Part shown: one piece after another, positions 36,979 through 44,751 of the stretch
Position numbering within the stretch: position 1 is the first letter of the stretch
Layout of the letters: each line of letters starts with the position of its first letter
DNA from: Weissella oryzae SG25
GTDB taxonomy: Bacteria; Bacillota; Bacilli; Lactobacillales; Lactobacillaceae
Length of the DNA: 64,000 nucleotides
NCBI RefSeq assembly: GCF_000691805.2
Contig: NZ_DF820492.1
Coordinates: 1 to 64,000 of the forward strand
Direction: 5' to 3'
Translations under genes and position numbers: made by a program
The notes under the pieces: model-generated
The model's database searches: none
Seen by the model: the letters and a program-made list of their open reading frames with translations, nothing else
What the model was told of the DNA's origin: nothing

Positions 36979-38127
36979 ATGAGGTATGAATCATTTAGAG
37001 CTAAACGGGCAGCTTATGAAAAAACTCGGCAAATGAATATCCTAGATGTTGCTAATTCGCTTGGCATGGATATGAAAAAGATGACCAGCAAGGAATATGA
37101 ATGGACGGAACATGACGCTTTAAAAATTAATCCAGCCTGGAACCATTTTACTTACTGGTCACAAACCGGGACAGACGGAAAGCCGTTACATGGTGGCCCA
37201 ATTCAACTAGTTCAAGAAATTCAGCATGTGAGCTTTTCAGAAGCCGTTGCCTTTTTGACAGGTCAGGATATTAAAGAATTTGAATATGTACCAGTTGAAC
37301 GCAAGGACTTCGAGTATAAGTTCAAGGAACATGAATATACAGATTTAACAGTCGAGTATCTGACAAAAGAGCGAGGTATTTCGGAAGCAACAGTTAGAGA
37401 ATTACTTGAACGGGGTATAATCGCACAAACAAATTACACAACAGATTATGAAAAGCATAAGTCTGAGCCTGTGGTTGTCTTTAAAAGCATTGACGCAAAA
37501 GGTGTTATAAAGGGCGTTTCATTACAAGGAATATGGGCTAATGAAGAGTACGGCGAACGTAAGCATTTGAAGCGATCATTGGGTGACGGTAATCAAGGTA
37601 TGATATTAAAAGTTGGAAACCCTAATTTAACAAAAGCAACGCCTGAAAAGCCTTATACAGTCATTGTATTTGAAGCGCCAATTGACATGCTTAGTTATTA
37701 CGACTTATTCAAAAGTAAGTTACATGATGTTGTAATGGTCGCTATGAATGGGAAGAAACCGGTGGTCATTAGTAATGTCCTGGCAGACGCAATTAACCCG
37801 AACGCTGCACAAGACCTAAAAGAAAGAGCCTTGGAAATTGTAGATAAGAATATGCAACCAGACATTTTTAAAATTGTGTTTGCGGTTGATAATGACATTC
37901 ATGGAATTGAGTTTATCGAAAAAATTAATATCAAAAATATCCCAGTAGCCCGGCATTTACCAAAGATGTTACCCGGTCAAGAGAAAACCGATTGGAATGA
38001 CATGTTGAAACATGTAAGAGCCAAAAATAAGAATAAAGCTAATTCTTTTGAGACCCGGCTGAACGAGGCTAAGGCAGCTAAAACAGAAGCAGTTCAGCCG
38101 GATAAAGTGGCAACAAAATCAATGTAA
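36979..38127 (+). CDS. TOPRIM-domain protein (DUF3991 type)
   Basis: The ATG at 36979 follows GGAGG. Of 382 residues, the N-terminal part resembles a primase-type zinc-less DNA-binding domain (DUF3991, WNHFTYWSQTG and GGPIQLVQEI). The C-terminal TOPRIM domain shows its Glu in VIVFEAPIDMLSYY and the acidic pair in FAVDNDIHG. Such proteins (PcfD-like) accompany Gram-positive relaxase operons and are thought to act on transferred DNA. Confidence 0.82.
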   Translation: MRYESFRAKRAAYEKTRQMNILDVANSLGMDMKKMTSKEYEWTEHDALKINPAWNHFTYWSQTGTDGKPLHGGPIQLVQEIQHVSFSEAVAFLTGQDIKEFEYVPVERKDFEYKFKEHEYTDLTVEYLTKERGISEATVRELLERGIIAQTNYTTDYEKHKSEPVVVFKSIDAKGVIKGVSLQGIWANEEYGERKHLKRSLGDGNQGMILKVGNPNLTKATPEKPYTVIVFEAPIDMLSYYDLFKSKLHDVVMVAMNGKKPVVISNVLADAINPNAAQDLKERALEIVDKNMQPDIFKIVFAVDNDIHGIEFIEKINIKNIPVARHLPKMLPGQEKTDWNDMLKHVRAKNKNKANSFETRLNEAKAAKTEAVQPDKVATKSM

Positions 38128-38128
38128 G

Positions 38129-38167
38129 TAAGTAGAGAAGTAGAAAAGTAGAAAACTCTACTTTTTA
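38129..38167 (+). terminator. Intrinsic hairpin, AAGTAGA type
   Basis: Three AAGTAGA-like units are followed by CTCTACTTTTT. Confidence 0.75.
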
Positions 38168-38186
38168 GTAGTCATGGAGTTATGAC

Positions 38187-39245
38187 ATGAACCAAAAAGA
38201 GATTAAAAATCTAAAGAAGCAAATTGTAGACGAAAGTGCCTTAAACATAGGCTACTTTGAAGGTACTCGCGAGGCTATTATACAGGCCGCACCTGACATT
38301 CTAGAGAAAATTATGGCAAGCGGGACGGGTGATTATTTAACTACTTTGGCAAAAAATGACGATATTCAATTTGATAACGTGTTTGTTTCTGAAGCAGTGC
38401 GATTAATGCGATACTCAGAATTTAAAGAAGTTGCACATAAATTTTTTGGGTATGAAAAGGGTAACGAGGAAGTCTTAGCTGAACCTATCACATTAACTCG
38501 TGATGCATTTGAGAATTTAAAAGAAAGGGCAAAAAACAATTTTATGGCAACACCAGCAGCATTTTTAGATGAAGCACCAACAGTAGAGGTTGATAGGATA
38601 AATGAGCCAATTGCTTATAATCCATTAACCCAAGAAATTGCATTTCTTGTTGAGGACTTGAACGTAGAACCTTATCGAGACGAAAATTTAATCAGTGACT
38701 ATCGAAGTGAGAAGCGAGACTTAATTTTAATAATTGATAAGTTGGAGCAAAAACTTGACCCTCTAACTTTTGATAGTTTGGTGACTAACACTGATAGTGG
38801 CTTAGGCGATACTACATCAATTATTAATGAATGGAACAAAGCTCTAGCTGATAAAAGCCAGGAGATTATCAAATATACGGCGTGTGACCAGGTGTATGGT
38901 GATACCTGGGATTTATACTATTTCTTTGACGCTAAGAGTATGCCAGGAATCAGTCGAGAAAACATTTTAAATTATTTGGAGCATGAAATTGGCGCATATT
39001 ATCGTGGTGACCTCGTAGAACTAAGAATTTTTGATCGAGATAATGTCGAAACGAGTACGTATAAAGCTGACCGTAAAATGTTTAATCACAATGAAGTTGA
39101 CCAGGTGAAGATGATAACCGGTAGCAAAGATTACGTAGACTTAGCAACTGGATTTAAACTACAAAATTTAGGTGTGAAAATTACACCGGAAGTTTTGAAT
39201 GAATTTCTGAATGCAGAACCGAAAGATAATAGTCTAAAAAAGTAG
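38187..39245 (+). CDS. Hypothetical protein, 352 aa
   Basis: The protein is acidic and soluble with no membrane segment or recognised motif. It lies between the TOPRIM gene and a membrane coiled-coil gene in the same transcription unit. It may belong to the relaxosome or the DNA-processing group. Confidence 0.65.
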   Translation: MNQKEIKNLKKQIVDESALNIGYFEGTREAIIQAAPDILEKIMASGTGDYLTTLAKNDDIQFDNVFVSEAVRLMRYSEFKEVAHKFFGYEKGNEEVLAEPITLTRDAFENLKERAKNNFMATPAAFLDEAPTVEVDRINEPIAYNPLTQEIAFLVEDLNVEPYRDENLISDYRSEKRDLILIIDKLEQKLDPLTFDSLVTNTDSGLGDTTSIINEWNKALADKSQEIIKYTACDQVYGDTWDLYYFFDAKSMPGISRENILNYLEHEIGAYYRGDLVELRIFDRDNVETSTYKADRKMFNHNEVDQVKMITGSKDYVDLATGFKLQNLGVKITPEVLNEFLNAEPKDNSLKK

Positions 39246-39260
39246 AAAACTCTACTTTTT
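39236..39260 (+). terminator. Intrinsic hairpin, AAGTAGA type
   Basis: AAAAAGTAGA, loop AAAC and TCTACTTTTT form a perfect 10-bp stem overlapping the end of the preceding gene. Confidence 0.8.
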
Positions 39261-39297
39261 AACGTTGTGAATATTTTATATAATTGGAGGTAGTAAA

Positions 39298-39813
39298 TTG
39301 ATCGGGGAACAAGACTTCATGTGGACGACTATTATAGGTTTATTAACAGGATTAGGATTACTAATTGGTGTTTTTCGGGATAGCAAAAATATCATTGGTG
39401 GAATTAAAGATCTAAAGATTGGGAAAAAAGAACTTTCAGCTGATCATCAAAAAATTTTAAATAAACAAGGCAAACTTAGTAGTAATATGCAACTACAGAC
39501 TAAGGCAATTGATGGATTAACGGCAAAAATTAACGAGGATACTCAGCGTGTTAGTATGATGAATGCAACCGAGCAGAATGCTAGGTCATCAATTGAATCG
39601 TTACAAAATTTTATTAACATTGCCCAAAATGACCGGCGTCATGCTGAGGATAAAGCGCTCGAATGGAGATCTAAGTATGCAGAACTCTATAAACAGTACG
39701 AGCTTAAACAACAAGAATTGGAACAAGCTCAGGAATTAAACGCAGAACTGACAAGAGAAATTAATAATTTAAGACCACATCAAGGCCCAACGTTGGGCGG
39801 ACGTGGTCGTTAG
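39298..39813 (+). CDS. Membrane-anchored coiled-coil protein, 171 aa
   Basis: A TTG start with GGAGG about 10 nt upstream is used. One membrane helix lies near residues 8-26. A coiled coil follows from about 50 to 160 (YELKQQELEQAQELNAELTR). Function is unknown, and it is part of the transfer operon. Confidence 0.65.
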   Translation: MIGEQDFMWTTIIGLLTGLGLLIGVFRDSKNIIGGIKDLKIGKKELSADHQKILNKQGKLSSNMQLQTKAIDGLTAKINEDTQRVSMMNATEQNARSSIESLQNFINIAQNDRRHAEDKALEWRSKYAELYKQYELKQQELEQAQELNAELTREINNLRPHQGPTLGGRGR

Positions 39814-39820
39814 AAATTAG

Positions 39821-39848
39821 AGCAACCTTACTATAAAGGTTGCTTTTT
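39821..39848 (+). terminator. Intrinsic hairpin, GCAACC/GGTTGC type
   Basis: AGCAACCTT and AAGGTTGCT are followed by T4AT4. GGGAGG of the next gene follows within 15 nt. Confidence 0.75.
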
Positions 39849-39872
39849 ATTTTGAAAAAAGGGAGGAAAGAA

Positions 39873-41390
39873 ATGAGTAAGACAGATGAATTTAATGAGA
39901 AGTTTGCAGATCTAATTGAGGTTTTTGATTACTATAAAACTCTTGATTCTTCAACCTTAGTCCCAAACGAGTATAGGCCAGACTTATTAGATGATTTGAT
40001 GTTATTGGCTGACAATCAAGCAGATCCTCTACAAAATGAAGCACAAAATTTTATACAGGATAACTTGAAACCAAACAATGCACACTCTGAATTTACGTTT
40101 ATTTATCAGCAAGGAAATTTGTATACAACGGTTATTAGTGATTTTATTTCTGAATCACAATCAAATGATTTTGCTTTATTTGCAGGGGCCGTACTAAATG
40201 CAACTGGGGAATTACCTTATGATGAAATATATGAGCAAGAGAGAAACTTTATTAAGATAAGCCCTAAAGAACTACCACTTGATGAGATGAAAAATCTGTT
40301 AAAACAAATGGCTGCTATGCAACAAGGTAACCCATTAGATAATTTAAAAATAACTGAATTTATCCAGCATAAGCTCAAAAAAGCTGAGAAAAATAATTCA
40401 AAAAATGAGTTGAGTAATTTAATTAAGGCCAAAGATTATAAAGGAGTATCAGCTACACTTAAAAATGGTATTCATGATTATTTACAGAGTGATACATTTA
40501 AAAAATATTTGCAGTTTATTAGCAAGTTTCATAAGTATTCAAGTAATAATAATCGGTTGATTTTAGGACAAAATCCTGGCGCAACTCATGTAGCAAGTTT
40601 TAATAAATGGAAAGAGCTAGACCGAAAAGTTGTTAAAGGTTCAAAAGCCATATATGTATATGCCCCCATGCAAGTTGTAAAAAAGGACGAAAATAATAAA
40701 CCAATTGTTGATAAAAATGGTGAGATTCAAAAGGAAACATTTTTTAAATTAGTGCCTGTTTTTGATGTTAGCCAGACAAATGGAAAAGAATTACCCAAAC
40801 AAGTTTATGAGTTGCCAGGTGACATAAATGAGCCAGAAAAGTTTAAACAATATTTTGATACTTTAGCTTCTCAAACATCTGCTAAGGTTCGTATTCAGAC
40901 AAACGAAGTCCTTGGAACTAGCGAAGGCTTTTATAAACCTAGTGATAATTTAATTGTAATTAAGAAGGGTATGGGCCAAGAGCAGACCATAAAAACACTA
41001 ATTCATGAGATAGTACATGCAGAATTACATACTAATTCGCAAGCTGTTTTCGGTAGTAGAGAATATTCACAGCATGAGTTTGAAGCTGAGTCAGTTGCCT
41101 TTATTGTGGCTGACCATTTGGGTATTGATACAAGTGAATATAGCTTTGGTTATTTAAGTTCATGGACTAGTGGTGGCCTGGAAATTGATAGTTTTCAAAG
41201 TAGCTTAGAAGCAATTACGAATGAAGCTAAAACGTTAATTACAAAAATTGACGCAACTTTAGAAAAGACAATGACAAAAGATAAAACAGAAAACTTGTTT
41301 GAAGAGCGAGTGAATAAGGCACAATCAGAAATTAAATTGGCAGCAGTCTCGGACGAAAAACAACAAGAAAAAGCAAGCCCAAAAGTGTAG
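39873..41390 (+). CDS. ArdC-like antirestriction / ssDNA-binding protein with zincin domain
   Basis: The ATG at 39873 follows GGGAGG. The 505-residue product has an ArdC N-terminal (DUF1738-like) segment at about 210-270 (KYSSNNNRLILGQNPGATHV). The zinc metallopeptidase motif HEIVHAELH (H378, E379, H382) lies further on. ArdC/LtrC-type proteins protect incoming single-stranded DNA during conjugation. The zero-frame stop (41388-41390) lies just after a slippery CCCAAAA heptamer and before an 8-bp stem. A -1 shift would extend the protein by 27 residues to 41467. Confidence 0.82.
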   Translation: MSKTDEFNEKFADLIEVFDYYKTLDSSTLVPNEYRPDLLDDLMLLADNQADPLQNEAQNFIQDNLKPNNAHSEFTFIYQQGNLYTTVISDFISESQSNDFALFAGAVLNATGELPYDEIYEQERNFIKISPKELPLDEMKNLLKQMAAMQQGNPLDNLKITEFIQHKLKKAEKNNSKNELSNLIKAKDYKGVSATLKNGIHDYLQSDTFKKYLQFISKFHKYSSNNNRLILGQNPGATHVASFNKWKELDRKVVKGSKAIYVYAPMQVVKKDENNKPIVDKNGEIQKETFFKLVPVFDVSQTNGKELPKQVYELPGDINEPEKFKQYFDTLASQTSAKVRIQTNEVLGTSEGFYKPSDNLIVIKKGMGQEQTIKTLIHEIVHAELHTNSQAVFGSREYSQHEFEAESVAFIVADHLGIDTSEYSFGYLSSWTSGGLEIDSFQSSLEAITNEAKTLITKIDATLEKTMTKDKTENLFEERVNKAQSEIKLAAVSDEKQQEKASPKV

Positions 41391-41424
41391 AGCCTGTAAG
41401 TTCTTTGGATAATAGATTACAGGC
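41378..41424 (+). promoter_or_regulatory. Candidate -1 programmed ribosomal frameshift signal
   Basis: The slippery heptamer C-CCA-AAA (41378-41384) is in the correct phase of the upstream frame. A 7-nt spacer containing the zero-frame UAG follows, then the stem GCCTGTAA/TTACAGGC (41392-41399 and 41417-41424). The -1 frame stays open to a UAG at 41465-41467, just before the next gene. Confidence 0.6.
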
Positions 41425-41471
41425 ATTAACTAAAAAATTAAATGGTAGCCGAGAAGAAGAGGAGTAGCGTA

Positions 41472-41747
41472 ATGCGAATTTCAGAGCAGGATATGTTGGC
41501 AGTAATTAGCGAAGTGATGTTAGAAGATCCCGCAAGTGAAACACCCAAGGTGCGACAAAACCGTGTAAATATTACACGTAACCAATTAAGTAATTTGTTA
41601 ATTGGTTTGGCAAATGATTATCATGATAGCGAGGTAGATGTAGACCTAACACTGTACAAGAATACGGTGCTAGAAATTAAAGCAATGAAGTCAGACAGTG
41701 ATTTTGATAGGCTAATGGATTCATTTTTTGAGGCATACCCCCAATAA
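41472..41747 (+). CDS. Hypothetical protein, 91 aa
   Basis: The ATG at 41472 follows GAGGAG by 7 nt. An upstream in-frame ATG at 41442 lacks a ribosome site. The product is small, acidic and soluble, with a possible helix-turn-helix-like middle (VNITRNQLSNLLIGLAND). It is the last gene before the candidate oriT. Confidence 0.6.
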   Translation: MRISEQDMLAVISEVMLEDPASETPKVRQNRVNITRNQLSNLLIGLANDYHDSEVDVDLTLYKNTVLEIKAMKSDSDFDRLMDSFFEAYPQ

Positions 41748-41857
41748 TGGAGTGCTAAAAGAGGGATAATATCAAATGACCAAACCCGCGAAAGAAAGTG
41801 AAGAAAAACAAATTTTTTCTTAGCCCATAGGAGTAGGCTTTATCTTTTGCAAGCAGA

Positions 41858-41944
41858 GCAACATGCTATCATGTTGCGAGATTTAGATATAACCCCACCT
41901 GAAAAATGGTGGGGTTATATCTAATATTTGGGGTGTTACCCCAA
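41858..41944. other. oriT: Candidate origin of transfer (oriT) with three inverted repeats
   Basis: GCAACATG-CTAT-CATGTTGC (41858-41877) is followed by AGATATAACCCCACC and its perfect inverse (41885-41899 and 41908-41922). TTGGGGT-GTT-ACCCCAA (41928-41944) completes the set. The location directly upstream of mobC and the relaxase gene is typical for oriT. The nick site cannot be assigned by eye. Confidence 0.6.
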
Positions 41945-41979
41945 TCCCCATTTCATAAAAACATAGTTCTAAATATTGA

Positions 41980-42010
41980 AACGTCAACTTTTAATGGTTG
42001 ACGTTTTTTA
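41980..42010 (+). terminator. Intrinsic hairpin before mobC
   Basis: AACGTCAAC and GTTGACGTT form a perfect 9-bp stem followed by T6, 17 nt before the mobC ribosome site. Confidence 0.8.
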
Positions 42011-42036
42011 CATACTCAGATTAGAAAGGTAAGAAT

Positions 42037-42507
42037 ATGACAGAAAAGAAAAAATATAAATTACAAAGGCCAATTCAAAAAATTGTTAGGTTAAGTGAAC
42101 AAGAAAATGAGCTGATAAATAAAAAGGTTGCAGCAAGTGTTCAAAATAATTTTCAAAACTTTGCACGGCTAATGTTGATCAATGGTGAAGTTAAATTTGT
42201 AGATTATTCAGAGTTACGTACTCTTAATAGTCAGGTAAATCGAATTGGTAATAACGTAAATCAAGTAGCAAAGTTAGCACATTTATTTAACGAAATTTCA
42301 CCGGCAGAGATAGAAGAACTAAAAGGAATGCTCCAAGAAATGAAGCAATTAATTACGGGAACTTTGAACCAGGAAATTAGAAACGAGAAATCAATTGACC
42401 TAAATAATGAACAACCTGACGTGAATAAAATAGTTGAAGGACTAAATAAAATTAACGACATAGGGGAGGAGCAGATAAATGGTTTACACGAAACACAAAA
42501 CAATTAG
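42037..42507 (+). CDS. mobC: MobC/PcfF-like relaxosome accessory protein
   Basis: The 156-residue protein has an N-terminal ribbon-helix-helix-like part and the MobC signature LNSQVNRIGNNVNQVAKLAH near residues 60-80. It binds oriT and recruits the relaxase. The gene overlaps the relaxase gene by 29 bp. Confidence 0.87.
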   Translation: MTEKKKYKLQRPIQKIVRLSEQENELINKKVAASVQNNFQNFARLMLINGEVKFVDYSELRTLNSQVNRIGNNVNQVAKLAHLFNEISPAEIEELKGMLQEMKQLITGTLNQEIRNEKSIDLNNEQPDVNKIVEGLNKINDIGEEQINGLHETQNN

Positions 42508-44116
42508 TAAGCTAAAACATTTAGGAAGCGCGACAAGTTACGTTGAAGATGCACTTAAAACGGTAGTAGAAAAAAGTGAAAGTTCACACCTAGATAATAT
42601 TTTTCCGTACATTATGAATGACGATAAAACACTAAGTAAGCAGTTAGTATCAGGCTATAAGATTATAGACGTGTACAACGCAGAAGAAGAATTTTTAACA
42701 ACTAAAGAGATTGCCGCAAGACAAAAAGGGACTAACTTTGAATTAGATGAAGAAACTGGCGAGCTGGTTTTTAAACGCAGCTCACTAGAAAAAAATAACG
42801 CTGTCTTAGGCCACCACCTGATACAGTCTTTCTCACCAGAGGATCACCTAACACCAGAGGAGGTTCATGAAATTGGTAGACAAACTATTTTAGAATTAAC
42901 TGGTGGCGAGTATGAATTTGTGATTGCGACCCACGTAGATAAGGGCCATTTACACAACCATATTATTTTTAATTCAACTAACCTGGTCACAGGAAATGCT
43001 TTTCGTTGGCAGAAGAATACTAAGCGAACTTTTGAAAAAATATCCGATAAGATTGCTGAAAAAGCTGGCGCAAAAATTATTGAGAAGTCACCAAGACAGA
43101 CACATCAAAAGTATACTTTGTGGCAAACAGAAAATATTTATAAGAGTAAAATCAAGCAACGTTTAGATCACTTATTACAATTTAGTTCAAACATTGAAGA
43201 CTTTAAGCAGAAGGCCAAAGCGTTAAATTTAGAGGTGGATTTTTCAGGTAAATGGGCCACGTATAAGCTGCTTGATGAGCCACAAATTAAAAACACACGT
43301 AGTCGCTCGTTATTAAAAAGTGACCCAGAAAAATATAATTTGGAGCGAATTGTTGAGGCTTTAGGAGCAAATGTTGACCAAGAAATAAGCGTTGATGACG
43401 TGGTTGAAAGTTATCAGGAAAAAGTAGAGTTTGCGAAAAATGATTTTGATTACCAACTTAATTTAGAGCCTTGGCAGATTGACCAGGTGACTAATCGAGG
43501 TATTTATGTACGGGTAGATTTTGGTATTAGTCAGAGCGGACAAATATTTGTACCAGGGTTTAAGGTGGATCAATTGGCAAATGGTGGCGCTTCATTATTC
43601 ATAAAACAGAAAGACTATTTTTATTTTATGAATGAAAAGCAGGCCGACAAGAATAGATATTTGACTGGGTCTAGTCTTGTAAAACAAATGAGTTTATACA
43701 ACGGGACAATTCCAATTAAAAAAGAGCTTGTTATTTCAACCATTGATGAAATGATGAAAGCTATTAATTTTTTGGCTGACCATGGAGTTACCAGCGGAGC
43801 ACAAGTAGATAATGCAACCCAAAAATTGAAGGTTGCCGTTCAAGAAGCCCAGGACAAATTAAATGAACTTGATAGTAAAATCATTGAGCTAAATCAAACT
43901 GTGAAGAAAATAATAGCTGGTGATATTGTGGAGAATATAGAACAGGGCATTACATCAGATTTATTAGGAGCTGAGATAGCTGCAAACCAAACTTCACGGA
44001 AATTATTAGATAAAAAGTTAAATCAGACTGTTAATGAATTTGAATATTTGAATGAAGTAGTTATGACTAAAGAGGGGGAAAGAAGTAAAAATGATTATCC
44101 AAAATTGAATTTTTAA
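42479..44116 (+). CDS. Conjugative relaxase (MobA/VirD2 type)
   Basis: The 545-residue relaxase has metal-binding motif III HVDKGHLHNH (H152, H157, H159, H161). Candidate catalytic tyrosines lie near the N-terminus (Y3, Y21), and a long helical C-terminal region follows. It nicks oriT and stays attached to the transferred strand. Translation is coupled to mobC. The closest functional relatives are PcfG/LtrB-like relaxases. Confidence 0.9.
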   Translation: MVYTKHKTISKLKHLGSATSYVEDALKTVVEKSESSHLDNIFPYIMNDDKTLSKQLVSGYKIIDVYNAEEEFLTTKEIAARQKGTNFELDEETGELVFKRSSLEKNNAVLGHHLIQSFSPEDHLTPEEVHEIGRQTILELTGGEYEFVIATHVDKGHLHNHIIFNSTNLVTGNAFRWQKNTKRTFEKISDKIAEKAGAKIIEKSPRQTHQKYTLWQTENIYKSKIKQRLDHLLQFSSNIEDFKQKAKALNLEVDFSGKWATYKLLDEPQIKNTRSRSLLKSDPEKYNLERIVEALGANVDQEISVDDVVESYQEKVEFAKNDFDYQLNLEPWQIDQVTNRGIYVRVDFGISQSGQIFVPGFKVDQLANGGASLFIKQKDYFYFMNEKQADKNRYLTGSSLVKQMSLYNGTIPIKKELVISTIDEMMKAINFLADHGVTSGAQVDNATQKLKVAVQEAQDKLNELDSKIIELNQTVKKIIAGDIVENIEQGITSDLLGAEIAANQTSRKLLDKKLNQTVNEFEYLNEVVMTKEGERSKNDYPKLNF

Positions 44117-44189
44117 ATATGGGTGCATATTAGGCGCGTTTTAGCATACGTTGTGTAAGATTATCAACTGGCAAATTAAAAAAGGGCTT

Positions 44190-44227
44190 ATCAAGACGTT
44201 TTAGAAGCGTCTTGATAGGCTCTTTTT
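44190..44227 (+). terminator. End of transfer operon terminator
   Basis: ATCAAGACG and CGTCTTGAT form a perfect 9-bp stem, followed by AGGCTCTTTTT. Confidence 0.85.
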
Positions 44228-44327
44228 GACTAGATAGACAATTAATCTATTTGTTTGACGGTTACTTACTTATTGTAGATAATTAATTGATTGATCTATT
44301 AATGAAAAAATAAAGGGGGGTACGATT

Positions 44328-44486
44328 ATGGCAAGTTTTGAAAGAATAGTAAAAAACCCAGTTAATGAAGGTATTCTTATAAAGTGGTATGAGGATAGTG
44401 GCTATAAAGTTACAGCTAAAACACGTACCGTAGGTGCTAAAAACGGACAAGATGTTTTAGAGCATTACCTGAACGTCGTTGCATAA
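44328..44486 (+). CDS. Small protein next to the recombinase (52 aa)
   Basis: The product begins MASFERIVKNPVNEGILIKW and ends at a terminator. A GGGGGG ribosome site lies 7 nt upstream. It is beta-rich and mildly basic, and no family was recognised. Its place between the relaxase gene and the bridge-RNA/transposase module, with its own terminator, makes a role as recombination directionality factor or regulator possible. This is speculative. Confidence 0.55.
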   Translation: MASFERIVKNPVNEGILIKWYEDSGYKVTAKTRTVGAKNGQDVLEHYLNVVA

Positions 44487-44499
44487 TAAGTTATTAAGT

Positions 44500-44531
44500 A
44501 GGTATTGAGTTTAGACTCAACACCTTTTTTT
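44500..44531 (+). terminator. Terminator upstream of the bridge-RNA locus
   Basis: AGGTATTGAGT, loop TTAG, ACTCAACACCT and T7. It isolates the RNA locus from upstream transcription. Confidence 0.85.
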
Positions 44532-44563
44532 ATTTTGTTCTTTATAGCGCATATCAAATATAG

Positions 44564-44716
44564 CGGCATTCGTGCATACTTGATTATTGGAGTTAAACCG
44601 TACGGTACTTTGAACTTAGAGTTCGCATTTGGAAAATGGTTAGTCCACATGATAATAGATCGATTGGTGTAGGTTAAGCTAAGAGCTTGTGCATAGAAAA
44701 TTGAATACATTGTGGA
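44564..44716 (+). ncRNA. Candidate IS110-type bridge RNA
   Basis: A 5' hairpin GCA-TTCG-TGC lies at 44566-44575. Target loop: basal stem GGAGTTAAACC (44589-44599) with GGTTAGTCC (44638-44646), apical hairpin GAAC/GTTC (44612-44624). Its 5' side TACGGTACTTT (44601-44611) is the exact complement of the right flank at 46041-46051. Its 3' side TGGAAA (44630-44635) equals the left flank at 16627-16632. Donor loop: basal stem about 44659-44665 with 44699-44706, apical hairpin AAGCT/AGCTT (44676-44688). GTAGGTT (44669-44675) complements the element's left end, and AGAAAA (44695-44700) equals its right end. A weak promoter TTGTTC/TATAGC (44535-44564) may start it. RNA ends are estimated. Confidence 0.75.
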
Positions 44717-44719
44717 TTG

Positions 44720-44739
44720 CTCCAAATATTTATTGGGAG
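44720..44739 (+). promoter_or_regulatory. Possible hairpin masking the transposase ribosome site
   Basis: CTCC (44720-44723) can pair with the GGAG within GGGAG (44735-44739), the only Shine-Dalgarno-like element before the transposase ATG. The helix is only 4 bp, so it is a weak prediction. Confidence 0.3.
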
Positions 44740-44751
44740 TTGTTATGAATT

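Noticed and set aside
44465-44725. Minus-strand frame of 86 codons across the bridge-RNA locus
   Set aside because: It has no ribosome site, odd composition and overlap with helices and guide segments that explain the sequence better.
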